Translations under genes and position numbers: made by a program
Origin: Limnohabitans sp.
GTDB taxonomy: Bacteria; Pseudomonadota; Gammaproteobacteria; Burkholderiales; Burkholderiaceae_C
Direction: 5' to 3'
DNA: 64,000 bases
NCBI GenBank assembly: GCA_009693505.1
Contig: SHXD01000001.1
Coordinates: 1-64,000 of the forward strand
Notes under the pieces: model-generated
What the model was told of the DNA's origin: nothing
The model's input: the letters and a program-made list of their open reading frames with translations, nothing else
Database searches by the model: none
Shown here: piece by piece, positions 28,227 to 36,792 of the stretch
Layout: each line of letters starts with the position of its first letter
Numbering within the stretch: the first letter of the stretch is position 1

Positions 28227-29360
28227 ATGACCCTTTCTATTTCCACGCCTGATCTTGTTCGCACAGACGACAAACGCATTCCCGTGTATTTGCTCACGGG
28301 CTATTTGGGCAGCGGCAAAACCAGCCTGCTCAAGTCGTGGCTTGCGCAAGCTGAGTTCAAAGAGGCCGCTCTCGTTATCAATGAAATGGGCGAGGTGGGT
28401 TTGGACAATCAACTGCTCAGTGGTGCCACCGAAAGCAGCGCACTGGTGGCCAATGCCTGCGTTTGTTGCACCGGTTTGCCAGGCTTGGCCGAGGCGCTTG
28501 AAGATTTGTTTTGGGCGCGTTTAGAAAGGCGCATGCCACGTTTTCCCAACTTGGTCATTGAAACCACTGGCCTCGCAGAGCCAGGCCCCGTGGCCGAAGC
28601 ACTGCGAAGCAGCGACTTGCTCAGCGAGCGTTATCGCTTGGCGGGCGTCATCACATGCCTCAGCGCCAGCACGGCCGATGCGGTTCTCAAACAACACGCC
28701 GAAGCACGCGCGCAACTGGCAGGCGCAGACGTCTTGATCATCACCAAAACAGATTTGGTCAGTTCAGAGAATTTGGACGCACTCAATTTGCGCGTGCAAC
28801 ATCATTTGGCGCATTTAGAACTTGAAAAGCCACCCTACCTGCTTACCTCAGCGCGGGCTGACTTGTCGGTAAAAGATTTACTGAGCAGTTTGGCACTGCG
28901 ACTCACTTCAACAAATGAAGCGTCGCCACCATCAGCTCAAGCTATTGCGCTGCAAGTTGTGACAACGCCTTTGCACGCTTTGCACTTGCACAAGCCAGGT
29001 GTGTCCTGTGCAATTTGCGAGCAAGGACACGAGCATGTTCATTCTGCACAGGCCTTGTGGTGGCCGATCACTTCCAGCCTTTCAATCAATGCGCTGCAAG
29101 CGCAAGTGAGTGAATTGCAAAAAACATTGGGGGCAGCGCTGCTTCGCTTAAAGGGCCGAGTCCAAACAGCAGAGGGTCAGTATGTGGTTCAGTTGGCGCC
29201 CTTTGAAACACAAGCTGAAGTGTGCGCCGATGAATTGGCTTGGACAGACAGCACACTCAGTGGTCTGACTGTGATCGTGAGCAGCCACTTGTCTGAGGCT
29301 TCAGCGCACTACCTTGTGCAACAAGGCATTTCAAGTCTCGGCGTAGACGCCAAGACTTGA
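28227..29360 (+). CDS. CobW/COG0523-family GTP-binding metallochaperone
   Basis: PVYLLTGYLGSGKTSLLKSWL Walker A; NACVCCTGLPG (CxCC); VIETTGLAEPGPVAEAL; ITKTDLV. Confidence 0.92.
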   Translation: MTLSISTPDLVRTDDKRIPVYLLTGYLGSGKTSLLKSWLAQAEFKEAALVINEMGEVGLDNQLLSGATESSALVANACVCCTGLPGLAEALEDLFWARLERRMPRFPNLVIETTGLAEPGPVAEALRSSDLLSERYRLAGVITCLSASTADAVLKQHAEARAQLAGADVLIITKTDLVSSENLDALNLRVQHHLAHLELEKPPYLLTSARADLSVKDLLSSLALRLTSTNEASPPSAQAIALQVVTTPLHALHLHKPGVSCAICEQGHEHVHSAQALWWPITSSLSINALQAQVSELQKTLGAALLRLKGRVQTAEGQYVVQLAPFETQAEVCADELAWTDSTLSGLTVIVSSHLSEASAHYLVQQGISSLGVDAKT

Positions 29361-29373
29361 AGATTTTCATCTT

Positions 29374-30483
29374 TTATTTCCAAGGATCGATGGTCATGTG
29401 AATGGCGTCTTCTGCGCCTTCACCTACCAAAGATCGGATGGCGAATTCGGTTTGGTCCAAACCAAACATGTGCGTGCTCATGGACTTCACGTCGTGGCGA
29501 TTGCCGGCAATGAGTTGCAGCGCTAATTCCACAGATTCGTAACTGTGGCCGCGCATACCCTTCACTGTCAGGAATTTTGCAATGATCATGTCGCTGTCAA
29601 ACTGCGGCACTTTTTGGCGCTTGATACCGCCCAAAATCACGCGGCCTTTTTTGCGCGCCAACTGTATGGCGCTGATCACAGAGGCAGGGCCACCAGAGGC
29701 ACAGTCAATGACCAGGTCGGCCATTTGACCACCTGTTATTTCGGCCACCGATTCGAGCAAATCTTCATCGCCAATGGCCACGGTGTGACTGGCCCCCAAG
29801 TGCTTGGCCATGGCCAAACGCTTTTGATCTGAGGGTGTGTTCAAGCCCGTCACAATGATTTTGTCGACACCCGCTTCACGCGCGGCCACCACACACGACA
29901 AACCTTGTTGGCCAGGGCCTTGAATCAAAACAGTTTGGCCAGGGCCTGCGCCGCCATGCAGGTAGACCCACTCAACGCCATTGGACACGGGCAAAGCCAG
30001 TGCCGCATATTTAGGCTCAAGTCCTGCGGGCACTTTGTGGAACACGGTGTTCATGTGCAGTTCTTGGTACTGGGCAAAACCACCCCACAAGCCAGAGCCC
30101 CGGTTCAAGCCGGTGGCACCATACCGCGGACCGCCCAGTCGCCAATCGGTGGCATTGCACAAACGGAAATCGCCGCTTCTGCAAAAGTCGCAATGGCCAC
30201 AAGGCAAGTACTCTTCTAAGGCCACCAAGTCGCCTTCTTTCACACCCCACTTAGGTCCGGCTATGGCACCCACCTCTTGCACATGGCCGACTGTTTCGTG
30301 ACCCAAAATGGCGGGCCCTTGAATTTTGGGGAGGTCTTGGAAAAACATCCAATCGCTGCCGCAGACACCAGTGACCGCCACCTTCAACAAACCCGCATCC
30401 GGCTTGGGATCGGGTGTTTGAAAGTTTTGAATCTCAATGGTGCCGTTGGGCATGGCCACGGCGGCCTTGAATGTTTGTCCCAT
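29374..30483 (-). CDS. Zinc-dependent alcohol dehydrogenase-like protein (MDR family)
   Basis: GVCGSDWMFF, GHETVGHVQEVG, CGHCDFCRSGDFRLC structural-Zn motif. Confidence 0.87.
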   Translation of the reverse strand: MGQTFKAAVAMPNGTIEIQNFQTPDPKPDAGLLKVAVTGVCGSDWMFFQDLPKIQGPAILGHETVGHVQEVGAIAGPKWGVKEGDLVALEEYLPCGHCDFCRSGDFRLCNATDWRLGGPRYGATGLNRGSGLWGGFAQYQELHMNTVFHKVPAGLEPKYAALALPVSNGVEWVYLHGGAGPGQTVLIQGPGQQGLSCVVAAREAGVDKIIVTGLNTPSDQKRLAMAKHLGASHTVAIGDEDLLESVAEITGGQMADLVIDCASGGPASVISAIQLARKKGRVILGGIKRQKVPQFDSDMIIAKFLTVKGMRGHSYESVELALQLIAGNRHDVKSMSTHMFGLDQTEFAIRSLVGEGAEDAIHMTIDPWK

Positions 30484-30525
30484 GTATGACCTTTTTATTT
30501 TGAAGTAACGATGGCGCGTTGCAAA

Positions 30526-31809
30526 TTAAACACTCGAATGGGGCTTGCCCGGTGCCGACTTGAAGTGCTCTTTGGCGCCTTCTTTGTAATGCACACCGCG
30601 TTTGATCAGCATGGCCACCGACCGCACTTTTTGATGCTCAGGGTCTAAACCTGGCAATGCAAAATCAGGGTTCTCAGCCAAGGCGCGTGCAGTTTTAATC
30701 AAGCGCTGACGCGCCATGATGATGCCGTTGTCGGTGGAGACCAAATTTTCTTTGGTGCGGTCTTGAATTGCGCCCATGCTTTCTTGCAGCGATGCGTCTT
30801 GCATGCCAATCCCTTCAATGCCGCTGTACAAGGAGCCTTCGCGCTGGGCCTTGCGGTCCATGAGGTAGTCGTTGTCCATGCGTTGCAATGGCACGTAGTC
30901 TTCGTCGACCTTCACGTGAATGCTGGCACCGCCTTTCATTGCGTCCACTTCAGCGGTGGTCAGTGCACGAGTTGGATGGTAGTCAAAACTCCATGTCCAG
31001 CACGCATGATCGTTGATCGGTACCCAGAAGTGACCGTGCACAGGATGATCACCCCGCGGCGGCACCATGGTAAAGCTGGGCATGACCCAAGGTGTAATGC
31101 GCCAGTAGTACTGATCGTCTTCGGCATTGCGGCGTGCACCCACCAACAAACCCCCATCGGCCTCGACCACTTCAAACACCGGGCTTAAGTCGTTGAGGTT
31201 GTACTCATTGCCTTTGGCGCCCTTGAACAAAGGATCGCGGCTAAGTGATGCGCTGTGTAAGAAAGAAACGTGGCTTGAATCAATGCCGCCTTCCAAAGCC
31301 TGCAACCAATTGCTGGCTTGCACGCGCTTAGACATGTAAGAGTGCTCCAGTGGCAGTGTGGCAAATTCCCACTCAGGCAAGGGTGGCTGTTTGTCGGCAG
31401 GCCCCATGTAAACCCAAATCACACCACCACGTTCCACCATCGGATAAGACTTCAACTTGATGCGCTCGCAATAACCTGAGGTGGGCTCTGAAGGCACTTC
31501 GGTGCAATTGCCGTTCACATCGTATTTCCAGCCGTGATAGGGGCAGCGAATGCCATTTTGTTCATTGCGGCCAAACCACAAAGACACGCCGCGGTGAGCG
31601 CAAAACTCATCGATCAAGCCCAACTTACCTTCGGTGTCCCGAAAGGCCAGCATTTTTTCTGACAGCAACTCTAAGCGCACGGGATCGCAATCGGGGCCAA
31701 GCAACTGTTCGGACATCAAAGCCGGCAACCAATAACGACGAAACAGGTTGCCCATGGGCGTGCCAGGTCCTGTTTGGGTTGCCAAGTCGTTGAGTTCTTT
31801 TTTCAACAT
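30526..31809 (-). CDS. Rieske 2Fe-2S aromatic ring-hydroxylating oxygenase (phthalate 4,5-dioxygenase-like)
   Basis: CAHRGVSLWFGRNEQNGIRCPYHGWKYD Rieske motif; NWLQALEGGIDSSHVSFLH mononuclear Fe motif; GAGGAG RBS upstream of MLKKELNDLA. Confidence 0.92.
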   Translation of the reverse strand: MLKKELNDLATQTGPGTPMGNLFRRYWLPALMSEQLLGPDCDPVRLELLSEKMLAFRDTEGKLGLIDEFCAHRGVSLWFGRNEQNGIRCPYHGWKYDVNGNCTEVPSEPTSGYCERIKLKSYPMVERGGVIWVYMGPADKQPPLPEWEFATLPLEHSYMSKRVQASNWLQALEGGIDSSHVSFLHSASLSRDPLFKGAKGNEYNLNDLSPVFEVVEADGGLLVGARRNAEDDQYYWRITPWVMPSFTMVPPRGDHPVHGHFWVPINDHACWTWSFDYHPTRALTTAEVDAMKGGASIHVKVDEDYVPLQRMDNDYLMDRKAQREGSLYSGIEGIGMQDASLQESMGAIQDRTKENLVSTDNGIIMARQRLIKTARALAENPDFALPGLDPEHQKVRSVAMLIKRGVHYKEGAKEHFKSAPGKPHSSV

Positions 31810-31888
31810 GCAGGTCTCTCCTCGTGTGCAATTGCACGGGGTCATAAAGTGGTCGATATTTCGGTATGAAATTTTCGCAGATGAAATT

Positions 31889-31913
31889 GTTCTGCATAGC
31901 AGAACAATGTTCT
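31889..31913. promoter_or_regulatory. Candidate regulon operator E
   Basis: GTTCTGCATAGCAGAACAATGTTCT; GTTCTGC-ATA-GCAGAAC inverted repeat overlapping AGAAC-AAT-GTTCT; between divergent Rieske oxygenase and Rieske ferredoxin. Confidence 0.65.
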
Positions 31914-31969
31914 TTCATTAGAAACGAGGTTATCATCTGCGACTTGTCATTGTCAACTGGAGATTCTCT

Positions 31970-32287
31970 ATGTCGGGTGCGTGCCGTTTTCTCTCTTTGT
32001 GCAAAGCGTCTGAGGTCGCGGAGGGCAAAGCCATCAAAGTCGAAAAAGAAGGTTTGATTTTGGCGGTGTTCAAGATTGATGGAGAGTATTTTGTCACTGA
32101 TGACGCCTGTACACACGGCCCGGGCTCTCTGTCAGAGGGCGAAATTGAGGGTGATGTGGTCGAGTGCGACTTTCACAATGGCTCTTTCAATATCCGTACA
32201 GGGGACGTGGTGGCGGCCCCCTGCATGATCCCTTTGAAAACCTACAAAGCACGTTTGCAAAACGACAGCATTGAAATTGAGACTTGA
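31970..32287 (+). CDS. Rieske 2Fe-2S ferredoxin
   Basis: 105 aa; CTHGPGSLSEGEIEGDVVECDFHNGSFNIRTGDV. Confidence 0.88.
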   Translation: MSGACRFLSLCKASEVAEGKAIKVEKEGLILAVFKIDGEYFVTDDACTHGPGSLSEGEIEGDVVECDFHNGSFNIRTGDVVAAPCMIPLKTYKARLQNDSIEIET

Positions 32288-32329
32288 AGCCAAGCGCTGA
32301 AGCCAATCCTTTTTCTCACATCAGCTTGA

Positions 32330-32356
32330 AAAAAAGCCCGTTTCCGGGCCTTTTTT
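32330..32356 (+). terminator. Intrinsic terminator after Rieske ferredoxin
   Basis: AAAGCCCGTTTCCGGGCCTTTTTT hairpin plus T-run. Confidence 0.8.
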
Positions 32357-32383
32357 GTGGACGCTTGAAGACACGCCTTGGCG

Positions 32384-33415
32384 TCAATTGTCTGACTTCA
32401 CCGTTTTGATCATCGGGGCCCATTGCTTCAGTTCTTCTCCCACATATTGGGTGAACCGCGCTGAATCCCAATCGAACGTTTCCATAGATTGCTTTGCCAA
32501 CGTATCTTTGGCGACTTGGCTCTGCATGATCTTGCGTGTTTCCTTGTTCAATTTCTCAACCACAGCTGGCGACATGCCGGGCGGTCCGGACAAAGAGAAC
32601 CAAGTCAAGGCAATCAGTTTGGGGTAGCCCTGTTCTGCAAAAGTGGGCACATTGGGGAACTCTGGCAAGCGCTTTGAAGACGTGATGGCCAGGGCGCGCA
32701 ACTTGCCGCCTTGGATTTGAGCGCTGGCTGTGGAAAGCGTGGTGAACAGTGCCGGAATGTGGCCAGCGATGGTGTCGGCTACCGCGGGGCTTCCACCTTT
32801 GTAGGCAACGTGTTGCATGGGCGTTTGTGACATCACTTCGAAGGCTTCGCCAATCAAGTAGCCATGCGTGCCCTTGCCTGGAGAGCCCCAGCTTACAGGG
32901 TTTGCTTTTGCATAGGCAATGAAGCTTTTCAAATCAGTGATGGGCAATTGCGCATTCACGGCCAACACGATGGGCGGGCCACCCAACATGGCAATGTGCG
33001 TGAAGTCTTTAAGAGGGTCATAAACCTTTGGATTTTCTGAAGGGCCAATGACATGCGAGGCCACGCCCGAGATGACCAAGTTATAGCCATCGGGTGCAGA
33101 TTTGGAAACCTGTTGCGAGCCGATCATGCCGCCCGCACCGCCTTTGTTTTCTATCACGAAGGGCTGTTTCAAAGATTCCGTCAAGCCTACAGAAATGAGT
33201 CGGCCCAGCGTATCTGAGCTGCCGCCAGCAGCGTAGGGCACAACGATCTTCACTGCGCGCTGTGGCCAGACAGCATCTTGGGCCATGGCTGTACCCGTTC
33301 CCAAACAAGTGATCATCCCTGCGGCTACACCCAGCAAGCTTGCAGCACTGGCGCGGAAATTTCTAGGCATGATTCCGAGAATCAAAGAAAAGCGTTTCAA
33401 GTTCAAATCCTTCAA
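32384..33415 (-). CDS. Bug/TctC-family substrate-binding protein
   Basis: WPQRAVKIVVPYAAGGSSDTLGRLISVGLTESLKQPFVIENKGGAGGMIGSQQVSK. Confidence 0.9.
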   Translation of the reverse strand: MKDLNLKRFSLILGIMPRNFRASAASLLGVAAGMITCLGTGTAMAQDAVWPQRAVKIVVPYAAGGSSDTLGRLISVGLTESLKQPFVIENKGGAGGMIGSQQVSKSAPDGYNLVISGVASHVIGPSENPKVYDPLKDFTHIAMLGGPPIVLAVNAQLPITDLKSFIAYAKANPVSWGSPGKGTHGYLIGEAFEVMSQTPMQHVAYKGGSPAVADTIAGHIPALFTTLSTASAQIQGGKLRALAITSSKRLPEFPNVPTFAEQGYPKLIALTWFSLSGPPGMSPAVVEKLNKETRKIMQSQVAKDTLAKQSMETFDWDSARFTQYVGEELKQWAPMIKTVKSDN

Positions 33416-33546
33416 ACAAAAGAGTCTATGGTTATGCGTTAACTTTCGGTGAAACTGGCCGCACTGTCAAGCATGGAGAACCGCCGTTCATCATGAGGTA
33501 ACGAACAATTCTCACAGACGATGGCCGCTTTGGGCAACAGATTCAT

Positions 33547-34596
33547 TCAAGGCTTGACCCAGCCGGTCGACATCATCTTTTCAGAAACCGGTTTGGTCAA
33601 AAAGATGGTGGTCAAAATGCGCGTTAAGTGAAACGCCGTGACGATGGGCGCGCCCAAGCCAAAGGCCTTAGACAAGATGCCCATTTCGGTCATGCCGCCC
33701 GGCGCCATCGACAAGAAGGCGGTCATCACGGCCACATCAGCGCCTTTGGAAATAAACCATGCCGCCACCATGCACACCGCCAAAATGCCCAAGGTGACAA
33801 CAGCCACCGAGGCCAAGGTGCGCGGTGCACGGGTAAAAAACGCGCGGTTGATGTGTTGGCCCAAGCCCCAACCAATGACAATTTGCGCCACAATCAATCC
33901 CAAGTCGGGCAAGCGGCCAGTGATGTCGTGGTTGGCGCAAATGGCAGCAATCAGCAATGCGCCCAAGACCCATGGATTGGGTGTCTTGAGTTTTTGTAAA
34001 CACCAACCGGTGAAGCTTGCGGTTAGCAACAAGCCCAGCGTCACAGGCCAACTCAGTACGCCAATGCCTGGCGTGGGCATGATGGGTGTGGCGCCACTGG
34101 CCCAAGCAATGTAGGAAGCGGTAGAGGTGACCATCATGATGCGAACCGCGTGAGCGGAGGCTACCACCGCGCCATCAGCACCTGCACGTTGAGCCTGCAC
34201 CGACATCTCAGAGGATGCGCCCAATGCCACCGAATAAATGGCTGTGGGGCCATCGACATTGGCCAGTTTTTGCAAAACACGGGCCGACATCACCGACATG
34301 AAAATGCCCACAAACGCACCCAACACCATCCAAGGTGCCAAGCCGCCAATGAGTTGTAAAACTGCAGGCGTGAAATACAAACCAATGGAAGCACCGATGT
34401 AAATCTGCGCCGACTTGCGCGCCAGCACAGGTTGCTTGTGAACCTGATTGGCCATGCCCACACACGCCACGGCCACCATGGGGCCTAAGACCCACGGCAA
34501 AGGCACATGCACATAAAGTGCACACCACCCACCTAGGACAGCAAAGCCAACAGTAAGCGCAAGTCGGCCCCATCGGTTCCAATCGAACAGCATCAA
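33547..34596 (-). CDS. AbrB-type membrane protein (ammonia monooxygenase-like / YbgC-type AbrB duplication)
   Basis: 349 aa polytopic protein; PWVLGPMVAVAC, LGASSEMSVQAQRAGAD, AFLSMAPGGMTEMGILSKAFG. Confidence 0.8.
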   Translation of the reverse strand: MMLFDWNRWGRLALTVGFAVLGGWCALYVHVPLPWVLGPMVAVACVGMANQVHKQPVLARKSAQIYIGASIGLYFTPAVLQLIGGLAPWMVLGAFVGIFMSVMSARVLQKLANVDGPTAIYSVALGASSEMSVQAQRAGADGAVVASAHAVRIMMVTSTASYIAWASGATPIMPTPGIGVLSWPVTLGLLLTASFTGWCLQKLKTPNPWVLGALLIAAICANHDITGRLPDLGLIVAQIVIGWGLGQHINRAFFTRAPRTLASVAVVTLGILAVCMVAAWFISKGADVAVMTAFLSMAPGGMTEMGILSKAFGLGAPIVTAFHLTRILTTIFLTKPVSEKMMSTGWVKP

Positions 34597-35351
34597 GAAC
34601 CCAAGTAAGTGCCGCCGTTCACATGCATGACCTGCCCTGTGACGAACCTTGCTTGATCACTGGCCAAAAAAGTGACCATGGCAGCCACTTCTTCGGCCGT
34701 GCCGCGGCGGTCCATCAAGGGGTGGTGCGTGGCATGGTGGTTAGGCTGAGCAGACACAGTACCACTGTTGCGCTGGGTTGAAATCATGCCGGGCGACACA
34801 CAGTTAACCGTGATGCCAGGCGCTAAGTCATGGGCCAATGCGCGCGTCAAACCCACCAAGCCCGATTTGGCGGTGACCACGTGCGGGCGGTTCTTGGCGC
34901 CCGTGTGCGCCGTCAGGCCGCCAATGTTGATGACGGCACCCATGGGCGACAGGCGCAGCATGGGCAGCGCGGCTTGACTGCAATAAAAGGCGCCATCGAG
35001 CACCACCGCCAAGGTGTTGCGCCAATCTTCCACCGACACTTTCTCAAGGGGTGCTTCGCGGCGAATGGCAGCATTGTTCACCACCACATCTAAGCGACCC
35101 CAATTTGATTCAATCAAGTCCATCATGCCTTGCACGCTTTGCCTGTCGGTGACGTCTGCCACGCACAGTAATGCGGGGGTCCCCAGTGCCAGCAATTCAT
35201 CAACCACCGCTTGACCTTCATTGACGGATGCACGCACATTGATGGCCAAAGCAAAGCCTTGCTTGGACAGCGCATGCGCAATGGCACGGCCAATGTTGCG
35301 GCCTGCGCCCGTGACCAGTGCCACTTTTTGATCCGGCTTGAGAGTGGTCAT
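34593..35351 (-). CDS. Short-chain dehydrogenase/reductase
   Basis: ALVTGAGRNIGRAIAHAL, NNAAIRREAPLEKV, SPMGAVINIGGLTAH..., VTAKSGLVGLTRALAHDLAPGITVNCVSPG. Confidence 0.9.
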   Translation of the reverse strand: MTTLKPDQKVALVTGAGRNIGRAIAHALSKQGFALAINVRASVNEGQAVVDELLALGTPALLCVADVTDRQSVQGMMDLIESNWGRLDVVVNNAAIRREAPLEKVSVEDWRNTLAVVLDGAFYCSQAALPMLRLSPMGAVINIGGLTAHTGAKNRPHVVTAKSGLVGLTRALAHDLAPGITVNCVSPGMISTQRNSGTVSAQPNHHATHHPLMDRRGTAEEVAAMVTFLASDQARFVTGQVMHVNGGTYLGS

Positions 35352-35394
35352 GCTTTACTTTTCCTGCTTCTAAATTGAATTTACTGCACTTGGC

Positions 35395-36792
35395 TTATTT
35401 CAATGCCAAGCAGCTGAGAGACACGGCGCTGGCTTTGAACAAGCCATTGACCTGCGACAAAATGGCCTCCGTTTGCGCAATATCCAAACCGCCAAATTTG
35501 CAATTGGCTTTGAATTTTTGCAGCAAATCAGAATCTGACATGGGGTGATCGACACCGCCTTTGAAAAATCCTTGGCGCTGCTCCAGCACTTGGCCGTTTT
35601 TCAAATGCAAGCGCACATGACCCGTGAATTGTTGGGGGTAGGGATTGTTGGGGTCGACGATGTAACTCACCTTGGCTGCCAATGCGCGAATGTCCGCGCC
35701 TTGCACCACGGCTTCTGTGTAAGCCTCTAAGCCCGCATCGTCGAGCATCAAGCCCGCTGCAATGGCATAAGGAATGCTGAACTTGGCGGCATACGCGTTG
35801 GGGGGTGAATGCTTCAGAGACAAGGGTTCCCACAAGCGGTGAACAATGCCTTCAGCAGTGTCACACTCAATGCGGTCAATTTCTGTTAACGCTGCGTTTT
35901 GCTTTGCCAAATCTTGGCGAATCAAACGCGCACAATCAATGAAGGGGTGCGCCATGGTGCCGCATGCGTAGGGCTTGAACGCAATGGTGGTCCAAATCCA
36001 CGCATGGCCAAAGTCTTTCATCATGGCGTCGAAGTTGCCGTCGCTGGTGTTGGCAAAACCATGGAACAAACCGTGATGTCCTTCAAACACGGTAGCGGGT
36101 CCTTTGAAGCCCGCTTGTGCCATGCGCACCGCGCGGTACGCTGACTGCGCTGCCCAGCCCGGGTGCATGCGCTTGGTCCATGAACCATCTGCCAAATACT
36201 CGATGATGCCGCCGGCCATGCTGCCAGCAATGCCAAAGGCATTGACCAGTTGTTCTTCGGTCAAATTGAGTGCGGCACCCAAACCAGCCACACCGCCCAT
36301 CACACCAAAAATGGCTGTGGGGTGAAAACCTGCTTTGTGCACGCGTGTGGGCGCCACTGCGCACAAGCGGCACATCACTTCCACGCCCATGGCCACACCA
36401 CGCAGCAAAGCTTCGCCCGACAAGGCATGGCGCTCGGCAGCGGCCAACAAGGCGGGCACAATGACCACGCCGGCATGCACCGGGCCGCCTTCGTAGGTGT
36501 CGTCAAAGTCTTCACCGTGTGCGGCAATGCCGTTGACAAACGCAGCGCCTTCAACACCGCACTTTTGCTCAAAGCCAAACACGGTGCAGTGACCGTCTTG
36601 CTCAAATGAGCTGAGGGCTGCCTTGACATAAAACTCATGACGCGCCGCAATGCAGATGCCCGCCACGTCCATGATCAAACGCTTGCCCACATGCAGGCCC
36701 AATGCTTCCTTTTCTGGATGGGCTTTGAGAATGCCTTGCGCCAATTGCTGCGCAATGGTCAGTTTCGTTTTGGCCTCTTTGTGTTCACTCAT
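35395..36792 (-). CDS. MmgE/PrpD family protein
   Basis: DFDDTYEGGPVHAGVVIVPALLAAAE, WTKRMHPGWAAQSAYRAVRMA, YACGTMAHPFIDCA. Confidence 0.9.
   Translation of the reverse strand: MSEHKEAKTKLTIAQQLAQGILKAHPEKEALGLHVGKRLIMDVAGICIAARHEFYVKAALSSFEQDGHCTVFGFEQKCGVEGAAFVNGIAAHGEDFDDTYEGGPVHAGVVIVPALLAAAERHALSGEALLRGVAMGVEVMCRLCAVAPTRVHKAGFHPTAIFGVMGGVAGLGAALNLTEEQLVNAFGIAGSMAGGIIEYLADGSWTKRMHPGWAAQSAYRAVRMAQAGFKGPATVFEGHHGLFHGFANTSDGNFDAMMKDFGHAWIWTTIAFKPYACGTMAHPFIDCARLIRQDLAKQNAALTEIDRIECDTAEGIVHRLWEPLSLKHSPPNAYAAKFSIPYAIAAGLMLDDAGLEAYTEAVVQGADIRALAAKVSYIVDPNNPYPQQFTGHVRLHLKNGQVLEQRQGFFKGGVDHPMSDSDLLQKFKANCKFGGLDIAQTEAILSQVNGLFKASAVSLSCLALK

Noticed and set aside
33480-33530. GAAC/GTTC half-sites upstream of the 32384 Bug gene as a sixth regulon operator
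   Set aside because: Half-sites are present but the spacing (N4 and N1) does not match the fixed N7/N3 geometry of the five sites.
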